DNA from: Ignavibacteria bacterium
GTDB taxonomy: Bacteria; Bacteroidota; Ignavibacteria; Tepidaquicellales; Tepidaquicellaceae
Reading direction: 5' to 3'
DNA: 64,000 nucleotides
Assembly: GCA_028714695.1 (NCBI GenBank)
Contig: JAQTLX010000003.1
Location: 124,001-188,000 of the forward strand
Part shown: positions 28,676 to 38,496 of the stretch, piece by piece
How positions within the stretch are numbered: the first letter of the stretch is position 1
How the letters are laid out: each line of letters begins with the position of its first letter
The notes under the pieces: model-generated
Databases searched by the model: none
What the model was told of the DNA's origin: nothing
Seen by the model: the letters and a program-made list of their open reading frames with translations, nothing else
Made by a program: the position numbers and the translations under genes

Positions 28676-28927
28676 TTATTTGTAAATCATTGCTTGTGAG
28701 CCTATATAAAATGAGTCATCTTCGTCGTGCAAATCATCATTACTAATTATTCCAGCCAAATATGTGCTTTTTTCATAGGTGATTGTTACTCCTCCGATTG
28801 GTTTCCAACCATGTTCTATCGCTTTATTTATTGTTTCATTCAATCCATTAAAACAACAGACTATGTGGTCTTCCCGAGGGGGGACTTTATTCGCAGCTAC
28901 ACCGAAATAGAAAACTCTATATTCCAT
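28676..28927 (-). CDS. Small DUF1737-like protein
   Basis: 83 residues, soluble. The pattern LNETINKAIEHGWKPIGGVTITYEKST resembles DUF1737, where a helix is followed by GW-x-P-x-GG and a strand. Found on many plasmids and phages without known role. Weak call because the protein is short. Confidence 0.5.
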   Translation of the reverse strand: MEYRVFYFGVAANKVPPREDHIVCCFNGLNETINKAIEHGWKPIGGVTITYEKSTYLAGIISNDDLHDEDDSFYIGSQAMIYK

Positions 28928-29026
28928 TCTGTTATAAGTTTAGTTTTGATTCTGCAAAAAATTCTTTTTGATTTTTTGAAAGAGATTGTTGCTTTCAGTA
29001 ACCCTGGCATTTAGTTCGGGTTTAGA

Positions 29027-29299
29027 TTACAACATGATAATACCTCCAACAAATAGACCTATTAAAGAGATTAATATTTTTAATATACACTTCATGTTTT
29101 CATCCTGTGTTCCAAAAAACAATATATATCCCGCACCCAGAAGGACTAATATTAAAATATAATTAGAAGCACCTGGAACGAAGTGACTCAACTTGAAACT
29201 TAGTGCAATTAACGAGGACATTGATACAAGGTCCGTAGCTTTATTTAAAAGAGGTATTGCCATAGTTGGAACTTTTCTGTTTTTGGTCCAAAAGTTCAT
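29027..29299 (-). CDS. Small membrane protein, unknown
   Basis: 90 residues with two hydrophobic segments (YILILVLLGAGYILFFG and ILKILISLIGLFVGGIIML) and a less hydrophobic amphipathic stretch before them. Not recognised. It lies 95 bp downstream of the FHA gene on the same strand and could be the last gene of that operon. Confidence 0.5.
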   Translation of the reverse strand: MNFWTKNRKVPTMAIPLLNKATDLVSMSSLIALSFKLSHFVPGASNYILILVLLGAGYILFFGTQDENMKCILKILISLIGLFVGGIIML

Positions 29300-29394
29300 A
29301 ATCTGATAATAATTATTTTTTATGTTAAAAATACTGCACCTTCGATTTCTAATATTGAATAGAAGTACGGATTTTAAAACGCATCAAGTTGTTT

Positions 29395-30033
29395 TTATAT
29401 AATTTCAATAATTGATTTCATAGCGCCACATTTTTCACAGTTAACTATATTCGTCTCGAATTCCCTTCCGCACTCCTTGCACTTGAATCTTTTTGCGCAC
29501 AACTGTTCTGATTCATTTAAAGGTGGCTCCTCCTTAATTGTACTTTTAATGTTAACATCTCTAATAATCTGAATAGACATTCTTTCTCTTCCAAATAACA
29601 AATAGTCTGCTTTTTCCATTGATTTGAATTCCGGGCCAACCTTTTCCGATGTGTTACCTGCCTCAAGGAAGGTACCGTTTGTAGAGCCTAAATCCTTTAT
29701 CAAGATGTTTTCATTTTTGATTGATATTTCACAGTGTTTGCGGCTGATTAAATTCTGATTTTTAGAATTTTTAGCTTTTTGGAAAACCGACCACCCAATA
29801 TTTTCGACCCCCAATATAGCCGGAAAAGTCTCTATTTTAATTTCTTCTCCGGTCTTTAAATATATTAATTTTAATGTTATCTTTTTATTTTCCTTGACTT
29901 CAAGATTGTTCTCGTCATCACTTTCAATAAAAATATACCCATTGCAGTCAGGATTAACGCAAATATCAGGAGGTTTATTCTTTTCTGGTTTATAAATAAC
30001 ATTTTGACATTGAACGCATTTATAATTGGACAT
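29395..30033 (-). CDS. FHA-domain protein with zinc ribbons at both ends
   Basis: 212 residues. N-terminal zinc ribbon (YKCVQCQN, then CVNPDCNGY), FHA domain at about 60-160 with the phosphopeptide-binding signature (LISRKHCEISI, then KDLGSTNGTFLE), and a second C-terminal zinc ribbon (FKCKECGREF, then CEKCGAMKS). FHA domains bind phosphothreonine, so it likely reads the output of the Ser/Thr kinase encoded four genes upstream. One base separates it from the radical SAM gene. Sandwiching FHA between two zinc ribbons is unusual. Confidence 0.85.
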   Translation of the reverse strand: MSNYKCVQCQNVIYKPEKNKPPDICVNPDCNGYIFIESDDENNLEVKENKKITLKLIYLKTGEEIKIETFPAILGVENIGWSVFQKAKNSKNQNLISRKHCEISIKNENILIKDLGSTNGTFLEAGNTSEKVGPEFKSMEKADYLLFGRERMSIQIIRDVNIKSTIKEEPPLNESEQLCAKRFKCKECGREFETNIVNCEKCGAMKSIIEII

Positions 30034-30034
30034 A

Positions 30035-30649
30035 TTACAAGTATTTTGATTTTATATTGCTTTTATTTAGAACTGTAGTAACCTTTTCTAAATCGTTTTT
30101 TGATGGGATTCCAGCCATGTAAAAAACTTTATCTTTATAACTTATCGACCATTTTTTATCAATTGCTGATTTGTTTTTATGATACGCTCTACCGTTTACA
30201 AATTTGTATAAATTTTGATTCTTGGAGCCCACAATATTATTACTGCTCTGATTGCCTTCTTCATATCTACCGTCAACTAAATAGTCGATCAAATATTTAA
30301 ATGTTTTATCTTTGTGAGTACTTTCCAGTTCTTTCAAATAATAACCTGTGAAACAATAAATATCGAATTTTGTATATTGTTTAATAAGGGAACAAAGTAT
30401 TACTAATGAATGATATTGTTCAAAAGGCTCACCTCCTGATATTGTAATACCGTCATATTCCTGCTGCAAAGGTATCAATATATTAACCAACTTTTTAATT
30501 TCTACGAACTTTCCGTTTTTCTTGTTCCAAGTTGAAGGATTTAAGCACCCTGAACACATGAGAGAACATCCCTGTACCCAGATACCTATTCTTTTACCTG
30601 GTCCCAGATTATAAACAGGATATTGAATTCTATTTAATTTTATATACAT
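30035..30649 (-). CDS. NrdG-like radical SAM single-cluster protein
   Basis: 204 residues. The motif C-x3-C-x2-C (CSLMCSGC) follows IGIWVQG, as in glycyl-radical-enzyme activases and NrdG; SGGEP and YLVDGRYEEG are also conserved. Such proteins hold one 4Fe-4S cluster and cleave S-adenosylmethionine to a radical. No glycyl radical enzyme lies nearby. It overlaps the AAA+ gene by 10 bp and is followed by FHA, so it seems to belong to the kinase/AAA module. Confidence 0.83.
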   Translation of the reverse strand: MYIKLNRIQYPVYNLGPGKRIGIWVQGCSLMCSGCLNPSTWNKKNGKFVEIKKLVNILIPLQQEYDGITISGGEPFEQYHSLVILCSLIKQYTKFDIYCFTGYYLKELESTHKDKTFKYLIDYLVDGRYEEGNQSSNNIVGSKNQNLYKFVNGRAYHKNKSAIDKKWSISYKDKVFYMAGIPSKNDLEKVTTVLNKSNIKSKYL

Positions 30650-32553
30650 TCAAATTTTACTTTCTCTGTTCCGTTTGTAATTGTAACTTTTACTTTAATC
30701 TCTTCAATTTTTTTCTGTTCGAACAAAAAATTAGTTATTCCATTTTTTATGTATGTTTCCACTTGATTTACTATAGCGCGTCCTCCAAATTCAAGTTGCG
30801 ATTTAATAAATGATTCTTTGAAATTAGCAATAAATTCATCGTCATATATTAATTCAATTTTATGGATTTTTTTTAAGTTCGTTCTCATTATTTCGAGATT
30901 TTGCCTTAATATCATATCGTCGAATGGCGGTCTTATAAAATCAAATACCACAAAATTGTTTCCGAATCTATTCAGTATTTCAGGTCTGTTTAGCTTTACT
31001 TTAAAAAAGTGTTCGATCTCCGATAAAATATTTTTGCTCATTGTTTCGTAAGGGTCTTCATAGGAAACGTTTTTTATTATGCCGGAGTTATCATCATCTC
31101 TATTCATTCCAAGGTTGCTTGTGAATATTATAATTGAATTTGTAAAATATACAGTTTCTCCTTTTCCGTCCGTCAATCGCCCGTCATCTAAAATTTGTAA
31201 AAATTTATCAAATATCCTTGGGTGCGCTTTTTCAATTTCGTCAAACAATATTACACAAAAAGGTTTTGCTTTAATTCTTTTTGTTAATTGCCCTCCTTCA
31301 TCGTAGCCAACATATCCTGGGGGAGATCCTATTAATTTCACATCAGAGTTGCTGTCATTATATTCGCTCATGTCGAATCTAATCATCGAATCCTCATCAC
31401 TAAATATCAAATCTGCAAGAGATTTTGCTAATTCTGTTTTTCCTGTTCCTGTAGGTCCTGCGAAAAATAGAACTCCTTTAGGTCTGTTTTTAGGTTTCAA
31501 CTGGTCAATTGATTCCATTCCCAATTTTGATCTCTTAAGTATTTCTATACATTTAGCAATTGCTGATTCTTGCCCTTTTACCCTTTTACCGAGTATTTCA
31601 GCGGCATTCTTTATCAGTTCAGAATCTATCTTTGTCCATAAATTCTCTTTCACCCCGTATTTATATAAATCTACAATTTTTTTAATTTCATTTGCGTGAA
31701 TCTTTTCCTGTCTCGAGATAGAAATTAAATTTTCAAGTTCACGATTTGTAAACCCTTCCGTTAAATCGGGTAAATCTTTTTCTAATTTTTTTATATCGGG
31801 GTCTGTTCCTTCGGTATAGAACTGATTAATTCTTATACCAAAAAAACGGCTTCTTTCTTCGCGATTTGGTTTAAATATTTCTATTCCTTTGGTAAGTGGG
31901 TTTTCCAACAATAGCCAAGCAGGAATATCGTTTAGTTTGTCGCAAATAAAGATTAGTATATTTCGTTTTTCGTCTTTTTCTCGAAATACATTCGAATATT
32001 GAGCACATTTTAAAATCTTTAAGAATAATTCATTTTGATTTTCATCTAAATTATTTGGGTCGGATGTGAACCTGGAGCTGAAATTTATTATCCCTGCGGA
32101 TAGTACGTTGTTGTTTTCTACGATGTATCTGAAAAAACTTACAGCATTGCTTGCGGCTGCTATACCTCTGGCTGAACATTGATTCTTGTTTTCAACAAAA
32201 TTGGCAAGACTATTTTCCGGTTTATAATCTTTTCTTCCAGATGTTTTTTCGAAAATATTTCTGGAATTAATCACATTATTGGCTGATTCGATAGTAAGAC
32301 CGTCAATTACATCATAATAGCAAACAAGATCATACGACTCTGATATTAGATAATATGTCAATAAATCCTTAAATTCCCATTTGCCCCATTTTAATTGATC
32401 TTCGTTTTCTGATACTTCTATGTTGCTGGGAAAATAAAAACAATCATATATATTACCCGAAAAATAAAATTGGGATTTTAAGCAAATAAATCTTTTAAAC
32501 TCCTGAAGCCATTTCGGAAATATTTTTTGCGATAATTCTTGTGTTATCATCAT
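30640..32553 (-). CDS. Clp-type (ClpA/ClpB D2-like) AAA+ ATPase
   Basis: 637 residues. The N-terminal 310 residues look like a degenerate, divergent ATPase-like region without Walker motifs. Residues about 340-637 form one complete Clp/Hsp100 D2-type AAA+ module: Walker A GPTGTGKTELAKSLA near 363, pore loop GSPPGYVGYDEGGQLT, Walker B CVILFDEIEKAHP near 437, arginine-finger region ILNRFGN, and the C-terminal D2-small lid (QLEFGGRAIVNQVETYI). Expected to remodel or unfold a protein partner using ATP. No ClpP-binding loop was recognised. It overlaps both neighbours, so translation is coupled. Confidence 0.88.
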   Translation of the reverse strand: MMITQELSQKIFPKWLQEFKRFICLKSQFYFSGNIYDCFYFPSNIEVSENEDQLKWGKWEFKDLLTYYLISESYDLVCYYDVIDGLTIESANNVINSRNIFEKTSGRKDYKPENSLANFVENKNQCSARGIAAASNAVSFFRYIVENNNVLSAGIINFSSRFTSDPNNLDENQNELFLKILKCAQYSNVFREKDEKRNILIFICDKLNDIPAWLLLENPLTKGIEIFKPNREERSRFFGIRINQFYTEGTDPDIKKLEKDLPDLTEGFTNRELENLISISRQEKIHANEIKKIVDLYKYGVKENLWTKIDSELIKNAAEILGKRVKGQESAIAKCIEILKRSKLGMESIDQLKPKNRPKGVLFFAGPTGTGKTELAKSLADLIFSDEDSMIRFDMSEYNDSNSDVKLIGSPPGYVGYDEGGQLTKRIKAKPFCVILFDEIEKAHPRIFDKFLQILDDGRLTDGKGETVYFTNSIIIFTSNLGMNRDDDNSGIIKNVSYEDPYETMSKNILSEIEHFFKVKLNRPEILNRFGNNFVVFDFIRPPFDDMILRQNLEIMRTNLKKIHKIELIYDDEFIANFKESFIKSQLEFGGRAIVNQVETYIKNGITNFLFEQKKIEEIKVKVTITNGTEKVKFECI

Positions 32554-34118
32554 TTTGTTATAATTGTTTTTAGTTTCTTTTTTTGATTGGTTATTTGTTT
32601 TTTATTCTTAATGATATGCTTGATTTTTTCCGGTACGGTTATTAAGGCGTCAGCATTTGCTTTCATTAAAGGCGTCAGCTCAACCTTTACATCGTTTTCA
32701 TTCAACCACTTAACAAACGATTTCAAATCTTTACAGGTGTTCTCCATTTCCGTAACCTTACTTTCAATTTGTTCGTTGCTTAAATCTTTTTTGTCTTCCG
32801 GAATCAAAAAAGAATAGTTTGTTATTTGTTTGTCGTTAAAAGTTAAATTAATGAAATTCTCTTGATTGGGGACAGACAATACCACGTTGCTGTCTTTTTC
32901 GAAATCTATCACTTCCAAGTCAGTCATTACCTCGTAACCCAAATCCATAAATGCTTTTATCATCTGTTCTTTCATAAATTCATTTTCTTGAATAATTAGA
33001 TTTTCCTTGTCGCTTAAAACACTATCCCTATTTATTAAAGCTTGATACATAAAATTTAAACCTTGAAAATCATTTTCTTTAACCGCCTTTTTATCAAGTA
33101 TTTCATTAATCGCATCGTACAATCTGGTCCTCTCTTTTTCTAATTCTTTGTGCAATTTCAGATTTATTGTTGCGACAAGTATCTTATTTGTTTTGTTTTT
33201 TATTGTTGCCGTTTTTTCAGTTTCGATAATATCGCTCAATAATTGCTCGTAATGAAAAACCGTCTTGTTCTTGTCTTTATCGTTCATGTTGCGGAGTTGT
33301 TGACTGGCTTTGTTTCTTCGCGCGGGATTATCTATGGAAGATATAAAGTTATTGATTTTAGAAATTATTTCTGCTTTTTTGCCGGTGTAGCTATTCTTTT
33401 TCGATGATTCACTTTCTTTGAGAAGAATAGTGATATCTAATTTAGATTCTGGAATTCTCTTCACAATATCGGAAATTGCGAGTGAATTTATAAAAGTAAA
33501 TCTTTTGTCGATATTTTGAACAACCAGTTGCAGATTCTCAACTTCCTTGTTTCGTTTGTTTCTAAACCCTAATGAGAAATCCGGGACAATATAATCAAAT
33601 TCAACTTCCATCAACTTTTTACTTACATCTTCGTAAATATCAATATTATCACTGGTAAGCTCGATTTTAAGTGAGCTTAGTAAATTTGTTTTGCTTGATT
33701 CTAATTCGTTCTTAACCTGCTCGAGATATTCAATTAATTCAACATAAGCATAGTAATCATTTCGCGCATCCTCAAATTGACTAAGTATTAATGCGAGGTT
33801 ATTAATTGTTAATTTCAGATCGTTAATTTTCTTAGTAATTTCAGCATTTTGAGCGTTATATTCATTTAGTGAATATTCTTTATTGACCTCTAATGTATAT
33901 GCTCTTAATTGGGACTTAATTTCTTTTTCCAAGAACTGTACATCTGCTTTACAATCAATGTCTATTCCAAGGTTTTTATCAAATATTTTACTGTCATTTG
34001 TTTTGTCAAGAAGACTTCTTATGCTTGCCTGTAATTCAAATATATCCTTTAATTTTCCTTGGAAGGCTTTTCCGGAAAATAGAGGCGGCGGTTTCGATAT
34101 ACATTTGGGTCCACTCAT
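32550..34118 (-). CDS. Large coiled-coil protein, unknown
   Basis: 522 residues, highly charged and helical, with long heptad-like stretches (about 25-190 and 300-380). The N-terminus MSGPKCISKPPPLFSGKAF is short and Pro-rich. No enzymatic motif. The stop overlaps the start of the AAA+ gene by 4 bp, and the kinase stop lies 9 bp upstream. An adaptor or scaffold for the AAA+ or kinase is a contextual inference. Confidence 0.65.
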   Translation of the reverse strand: MSGPKCISKPPPLFSGKAFQGKLKDIFELQASIRSLLDKTNDSKIFDKNLGIDIDCKADVQFLEKEIKSQLRAYTLEVNKEYSLNEYNAQNAEITKKINDLKLTINNLALILSQFEDARNDYYAYVELIEYLEQVKNELESSKTNLLSSLKIELTSDNIDIYEDVSKKLMEVEFDYIVPDFSLGFRNKRNKEVENLQLVVQNIDKRFTFINSLAISDIVKRIPESKLDITILLKESESSKKNSYTGKKAEIISKINNFISSIDNPARRNKASQQLRNMNDKDKNKTVFHYEQLLSDIIETEKTATIKNKTNKILVATINLKLHKELEKERTRLYDAINEILDKKAVKENDFQGLNFMYQALINRDSVLSDKENLIIQENEFMKEQMIKAFMDLGYEVMTDLEVIDFEKDSNVVLSVPNQENFINLTFNDKQITNYSFLIPEDKKDLSNEQIESKVTEMENTCKDLKSFVKWLNENDVKVELTPLMKANADALITVPEKIKHIIKNKKQITNQKKKLKTIITK

Positions 34119-34127
34119 ATTGTTTTA

Positions 34128-37100
34128 TTATTGAATATCTTCAAATTTAAAATTATTTATTCCGTCTTTGTTAACGAAACCTGTCTTTTCTTTCTCTTCG
34201 TAGTTCACAAAATAACGATTATTGTCTTCGTATAGAACCTCGACTTTTGTATTCTTTGGGATTGATAAATAGCCGATTGAATTGTCACTACTTTCTTTAA
34301 ATAATTGAACATCCTCGTTAGTCATTGCTGTTAACTTTGTGTATTTGTGAATATCAACTTCTTTACCTTTATCATATTTACTATTTTCGTCAAGTTTAAA
34401 AATAGAAGCATTCGCAATTGAATAATCAGCTAAAGGTTCATAACAAGTCATTAAATTTGATTTGAAATATTTAGTGTCGAAATCAAGATTACCCGAATAA
34501 TTAATAAGATCAACATCATTTACTTTTATTAATATATTGTCTTTTGACATTACTATGTCGACTGTGATCCAACCTCCATCTGATTTGAGTATGTATGCTT
34601 CGGATAATATTTTAGAAGTTAATACTTTGTTGCTTATCCCTAGAGGTATATTATCAGCTACCGAACCTTTTTTGTAGCGAGTCAGATAAGAATTGCTTTT
34701 ACTTTGACCTGATATAACAAAAAAACGATATTCATCATCATTAGGGTTCTCCGGAAAAGGCTCTTCGCTAATCAATTTTACAGTGTTTTTATCAGATAGT
34801 ATTAGAAATCTGTTTATCCTGAATCCTGCAGCAGAAAAGTTTTCATCAGAATAAGATTTAATGTCATATTTTAATCTCAATGAATAGTGCTCTGCGACTC
34901 TATAATCACTGATATCAGCAAGTAATGCGGCTCTAATAAAAGATTTGCTCTCACATATTTTTCTGTCTGTTGATAAAACACTTGGGTATACATCTTTAAA
35001 TCTTACTTCATAAGACTTTAAAAACCCCAGATCATAAAACTCCCTTTCGAGTATTTTGCTTTTAGAGGTTGTGTAAAATATATCATTGTTGATATACCCA
35101 TTAACAAATGGGATGTAATCGTTTCGATTTAATATGTCGTCTTTCAAAACACTTAACATTTTATAAACTGTTATTTCTTTTTCTTCTCCGGTATCCAGTA
35201 AGAGGTTATTGACATAAAAGTTGTGCCTGAAATTGATTATTTTGTTAGATTCGCTAAACGTAACCACAATAGTATTGACAAATAGAGCTAACGGAATAAT
35301 GGATAAGAGTATTATTGAAACACCTGATAACTTTGCTCTTCTTTTTATATTAAAAATCCCCAGGGTTAATAAAGGCGCAAACAAACAAATGAGTGTTAGT
35401 AAAATAATATTGGTTTTATTTGCATTTATTGTCTCCGGAATTATTTGGGATTGCAATATTAAATATCCTATACACCAGCCCATTACTACTGACAGAGTAA
35501 TTGCAATTAGGAACGTAAATATATTAAATTTCGCATAAATAGCCTCTTTTAATTGCCTCCTGATCTCTTCTCTGTTTCTTTTCGTTATCACCTCTTTAGA
35601 AATGTTGTTTTTCTCACAAGCTTCTTTAATAAAAGACGAAGTAATAAAATATAATGGAGTAAAAAATCTTTTATGGTATGTGTAATAAAGCGTTCTGTCT
35701 CCCGTATCTTTAGATACTTTTTGATTTATGTTTTTATTTTCAAAAAAATCATTAAGAGACAAACTATATTTATAGTTAATTCTTATTTGGGAATTATTCG
35801 AATAATCTAAACTAACGTTTGTGATCTCAATTGTAGCGACGGCATGGTCACGGAAGATGAAATATAAAAAATCTTTATATGTCAAAGATTTTAAGTCATC
35901 TCTATGTATCTTTTCCAGGTACAGATTTAGTTCAAGGCTGAAGAAATTATTACCATATAATTTTTCATTCGACGCAAAAAATAGAGCGATTTCTTCTATG
36001 TTGTTTAACCTGGTGCCTGTTGAATCTATAAATACCCGTTCGGGGTTATAGAAATAAAATAGCTTTATTAGATAATTATCTGTAATCGTTGAAAAGATTT
36101 CGCATTTTAATTTTGAAAAATCTATTATTAACTCATGATCAATTACAGAAGCAAACTCAGCAATGATCATTTCAATTGCTTCTTTATTCTTTTGAGATAA
36201 TTCCAACAAAATTAGCCTTAAAGATAATTCCAGTTCAAAGATTGTTTTTTTGATATCATTAAGATCAGATGTTTTCCAACTTTCGTCAATTACGCCAATA
36301 ATTTTTGCAATATCTTTTCTTATATTTGTGGACTGGGAAAGGTTAAATGAATACCCTCGGTAAGTAATTGCGTTTTTAGGATTAGTGAACATCAGAATGC
36401 ACGACTTAATTATATCCATCCCGTCTTGCCTATGCATGGTTATCAATTCGTTGAATAATACCTTTTTTTCCCTGTTCTCAATTTGCATAACCAGGCTGAG
36501 TAGAAGTGAATAACTTTCTTTGTCCTCAATTAAATCTTCATACCAGTTTTCATTAGATGTTATATATTTTTCAAGATCCTTATAATTTCTAATAGTGTAA
36601 TTTGATATCTTTATCTGGATAGAATGCCCTAAATTGGAATAAACCACTTCACAATAATCCCCATTTAACCAATTCTGTACCTCCTTTTTCCCCCATCTGT
36701 TTCTCGTATCACCTAATGTTAAACCTGCCACTAAAGTATTCAAATCCTTGTAATCATCATCAAAATCAATTAAAGGTACATGTGCATTTATTACCTCGGT
36801 AATTCTTTCGTATTTTTCTTTGTCAACCAATCGGAAATCGTCATCATAAGAAAAATGCTCTGGGTACATTAAATGAAACAGCACCATTCCAAACGAAAAA
36901 TAGTCATTCTCAATTCGCATAATTCCCTTTGATTGGTCTGTTGACATATAATAATTTGTTCCCTTGAATGCCGATGTAACATGAAGCGGTTTTGGATCTT
37001 GCAAATCGTATGATTTTGCCGAACCGTAATCTCCAATTATCAGGTCTGTCTGTTCTTTATCTTTATAAAAAATATTATTCGGTTTTATATCTCCGTGAAC

Positions 37101-37685
37101 AATGCCATAACTATGTAATTTCGTTAAACCTAATAGCATTTGGGGTACTACGTATTTTTTTAAAAATTCGTAATTGTATTTCGTTTTTAGGCTCTTAACA
37201 TCAAATAAATTACCCCCTTCGGCATAATCAGATATTTCATAACAGAATTTATTTAGATACTTATTTTGATTTGTTCCGAACGAGTATAATTTCAAAATAT
37301 CGGGATCGTCAAATTGAGATATTCTTGATAATGTTTCAAAATTAGGTTCTTCTTTCATGTTTGCAAACGGGAAGTACAACTTTAAGGCAAACAATTTCCC
37401 TTTAGGGTCCGCCATTTTGTATATTATTCCTTCTCCTGTGTTGCTGGATATTACATCCAAAATTATATATTTAAGATCCGAAAGTATTATTTCGTCATTA
37501 ATAGATATGTTGTGTATACTCTTGCTTTCGTAGTTGGAGTCATCGCTTTTCCCGTTATATTTACCCGTATTCTGTTCTGAAGTATTATCATACAGACCAG
37601 ATTTATTATCCGATTTATCATATACTCCCGATTTATTAAGTTCCCGATCAAGATAATGATTCGCAAAGTTGTTTTCTTCTGTCAT
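34128..37685 (-). CDS. Membrane Ser/Thr protein kinase with extracytoplasmic region and SH3-like end
   Basis: 1185 residues. The N-terminal 60 residues repeat a KSG-x-YD motif and are Ser/Thr/Asn-rich. A protein kinase domain lies at about 70-360: ATP lysine in LFALKLY, catalytic loop VHGDIKPNN near 197 (HGD in place of HRD) and DYG (in place of DFG) near 216. A helical middle part follows, then three or four TM helices near 735-830, a beta-rich region at about 850-1120 and an SH3b-like end (YLSIPKNTKVEVLYEDNNRYFV). It should phosphorylate cytoplasmic partners, perhaps on sensing the envelope. PP2C lies 23 bp upstream and FHA downstream. Confidence 0.87.
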   Translation of the reverse strand: MTEENNFANHYLDRELNKSGVYDKSDNKSGLYDNTSEQNTGKYNGKSDDSNYESKSIHNISINDEIILSDLKYIILDVISSNTGEGIIYKMADPKGKLFALKLYFPFANMKEEPNFETLSRISQFDDPDILKLYSFGTNQNKYLNKFCYEISDYAEGGNLFDVKSLKTKYNYEFLKKYVVPQMLLGLTKLHSYGIVHGDIKPNNIFYKDKEQTDLIIGDYGSAKSYDLQDPKPLHVTSAFKGTNYYMSTDQSKGIMRIENDYFSFGMVLFHLMYPEHFSYDDDFRLVDKEKYERITEVINAHVPLIDFDDDYKDLNTLVAGLTLGDTRNRWGKKEVQNWLNGDYCEVVYSNLGHSIQIKISNYTIRNYKDLEKYITSNENWYEDLIEDKESYSLLLSLVMQIENREKKVLFNELITMHRQDGMDIIKSCILMFTNPKNAITYRGYSFNLSQSTNIRKDIAKIIGVIDESWKTSDLNDIKKTIFELELSLRLILLELSQKNKEAIEMIIAEFASVIDHELIIDFSKLKCEIFSTITDNYLIKLFYFYNPERVFIDSTGTRLNNIEEIALFFASNEKLYGNNFFSLELNLYLEKIHRDDLKSLTYKDFLYFIFRDHAVATIEITNVSLDYSNNSQIRINYKYSLSLNDFFENKNINQKVSKDTGDRTLYYTYHKRFFTPLYFITSSFIKEACEKNNISKEVITKRNREEIRRQLKEAIYAKFNIFTFLIAITLSVVMGWCIGYLILQSQIIPETINANKTNIILLTLICLFAPLLTLGIFNIKRRAKLSGVSIILLSIIPLALFVNTIVVTFSESNKIINFRHNFYVNNLLLDTGEEKEITVYKMLSVLKDDILNRNDYIPFVNGYINNDIFYTTSKSKILEREFYDLGFLKSYEVRFKDVYPSVLSTDRKICESKSFIRAALLADISDYRVAEHYSLRLKYDIKSYSDENFSAAGFRINRFLILSDKNTVKLISEEPFPENPNDDEYRFFVISGQSKSNSYLTRYKKGSVADNIPLGISNKVLTSKILSEAYILKSDGGWITVDIVMSKDNILIKVNDVDLINYSGNLDFDTKYFKSNLMTCYEPLADYSIANASIFKLDENSKYDKGKEVDIHKYTKLTAMTNEDVQLFKESSDNSIGYLSIPKNTKVEVLYEDNNRYFVNYEEKEKTGFVNKDGINNFKFEDIQ

Positions 37686-37708
37686 AAAATATAATAATGT
37701 TGATTAGT

Positions 37709-38428
37709 TTATTTAGTAATAGCAATAAGAATAGCACTTATATTGTCTTCGGCAGATTTCTCAAAAGACTTGTGGCACAACATTTTCATTTTGTCTTTTA
37801 TAGGCATATCCTGTTTTAAAATATTTTTTATCTCTTTAGTACTCATTTCTTTTAATAAACCGTCGGAACACATAAGGAATAAATCATTATTTAATATTTC
37901 TCTCAATGAATTAGCGAAAAATATTTCCAAATTATCGGTCTTACCCCCAAAATAACTTGTTATTGGGCTATTATTTTCGTTCTCTTCTAGTACATGAGAT
38001 TTTGATATTTGGAAAAACGACTGTCCCCTTAAAACCCAAATTGGGCTGTCGCCTGCATTGAATATGCAATGATTATCATTCTGAATTATTATAGCAGCTA
38101 ATGTTGAGGCCATTCCAAAATATTCTTCTTTTTCTTTTGCAACATTTAATATTTTGGCATTAATTTGTTTACACTTTTTTATAATATTTTCCTTTGACAA
38201 ATCTGATGTATTTAAGAACTCCTCGTTACAATATTGCATAAGAATTTGAGAACATACTTCACCTGCGTTACTGCCCCCAACACCATCCGCTAAAAAACAA
38301 TGGGTCGAATTTATTTTCTCCAAAAATGCAAACCCATCTGATATTATCACGTTATTCGCAGATATTCTATCCTGGTTCAGTTTTCTACATTTCCCGATAA
38401 TGGTAAATCCTGCAATTTCTAATTCCAT
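37709..38428 (-). CDS. PP2C-family Ser/Thr protein phosphatase
   Basis: 239 residues, the typical single-domain length. Metal-binding motifs: NQDR near 20, ADGVGGSNAGE near 48, GDS near 127, CSDGLLKEMS near 184 and EDNISAILI near 228. A Mn/Mg-dependent cytosolic phosphatase expected to reverse the neighbouring kinase. The kinase start lies 23 bp downstream, so the pair is cotranscribed. Confidence 0.9.
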   Translation of the reverse strand: MELEIAGFTIIGKCRKLNQDRISANNVIISDGFAFLEKINSTHCFLADGVGGSNAGEVCSQILMQYCNEEFLNTSDLSKENIIKKCKQINAKILNVAKEKEEYFGMASTLAAIIIQNDNHCIFNAGDSPIWVLRGQSFFQISKSHVLEENENNSPITSYFGGKTDNLEIFFANSLREILNNDLFLMCSDGLLKEMSTKEIKNILKQDMPIKDKMKMLCHKSFEKSAEDNISAILIAITK

Positions 38429-38496
38429 AGTAGACTCAATTCACAACGCGTTAATTCTAGTTTGCTTAATTTTATTTATATAAATGAAATATAATT

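Noticed and set aside
29395..38428. Type VI secretion regulatory locus
   Set aside because: Kinase, PP2C and FHA occur there, and ClpV is a Clp ATPase, but no Tss/Hcp/VgrG genes are present and the AAA+ protein has only one canonical AAA module.
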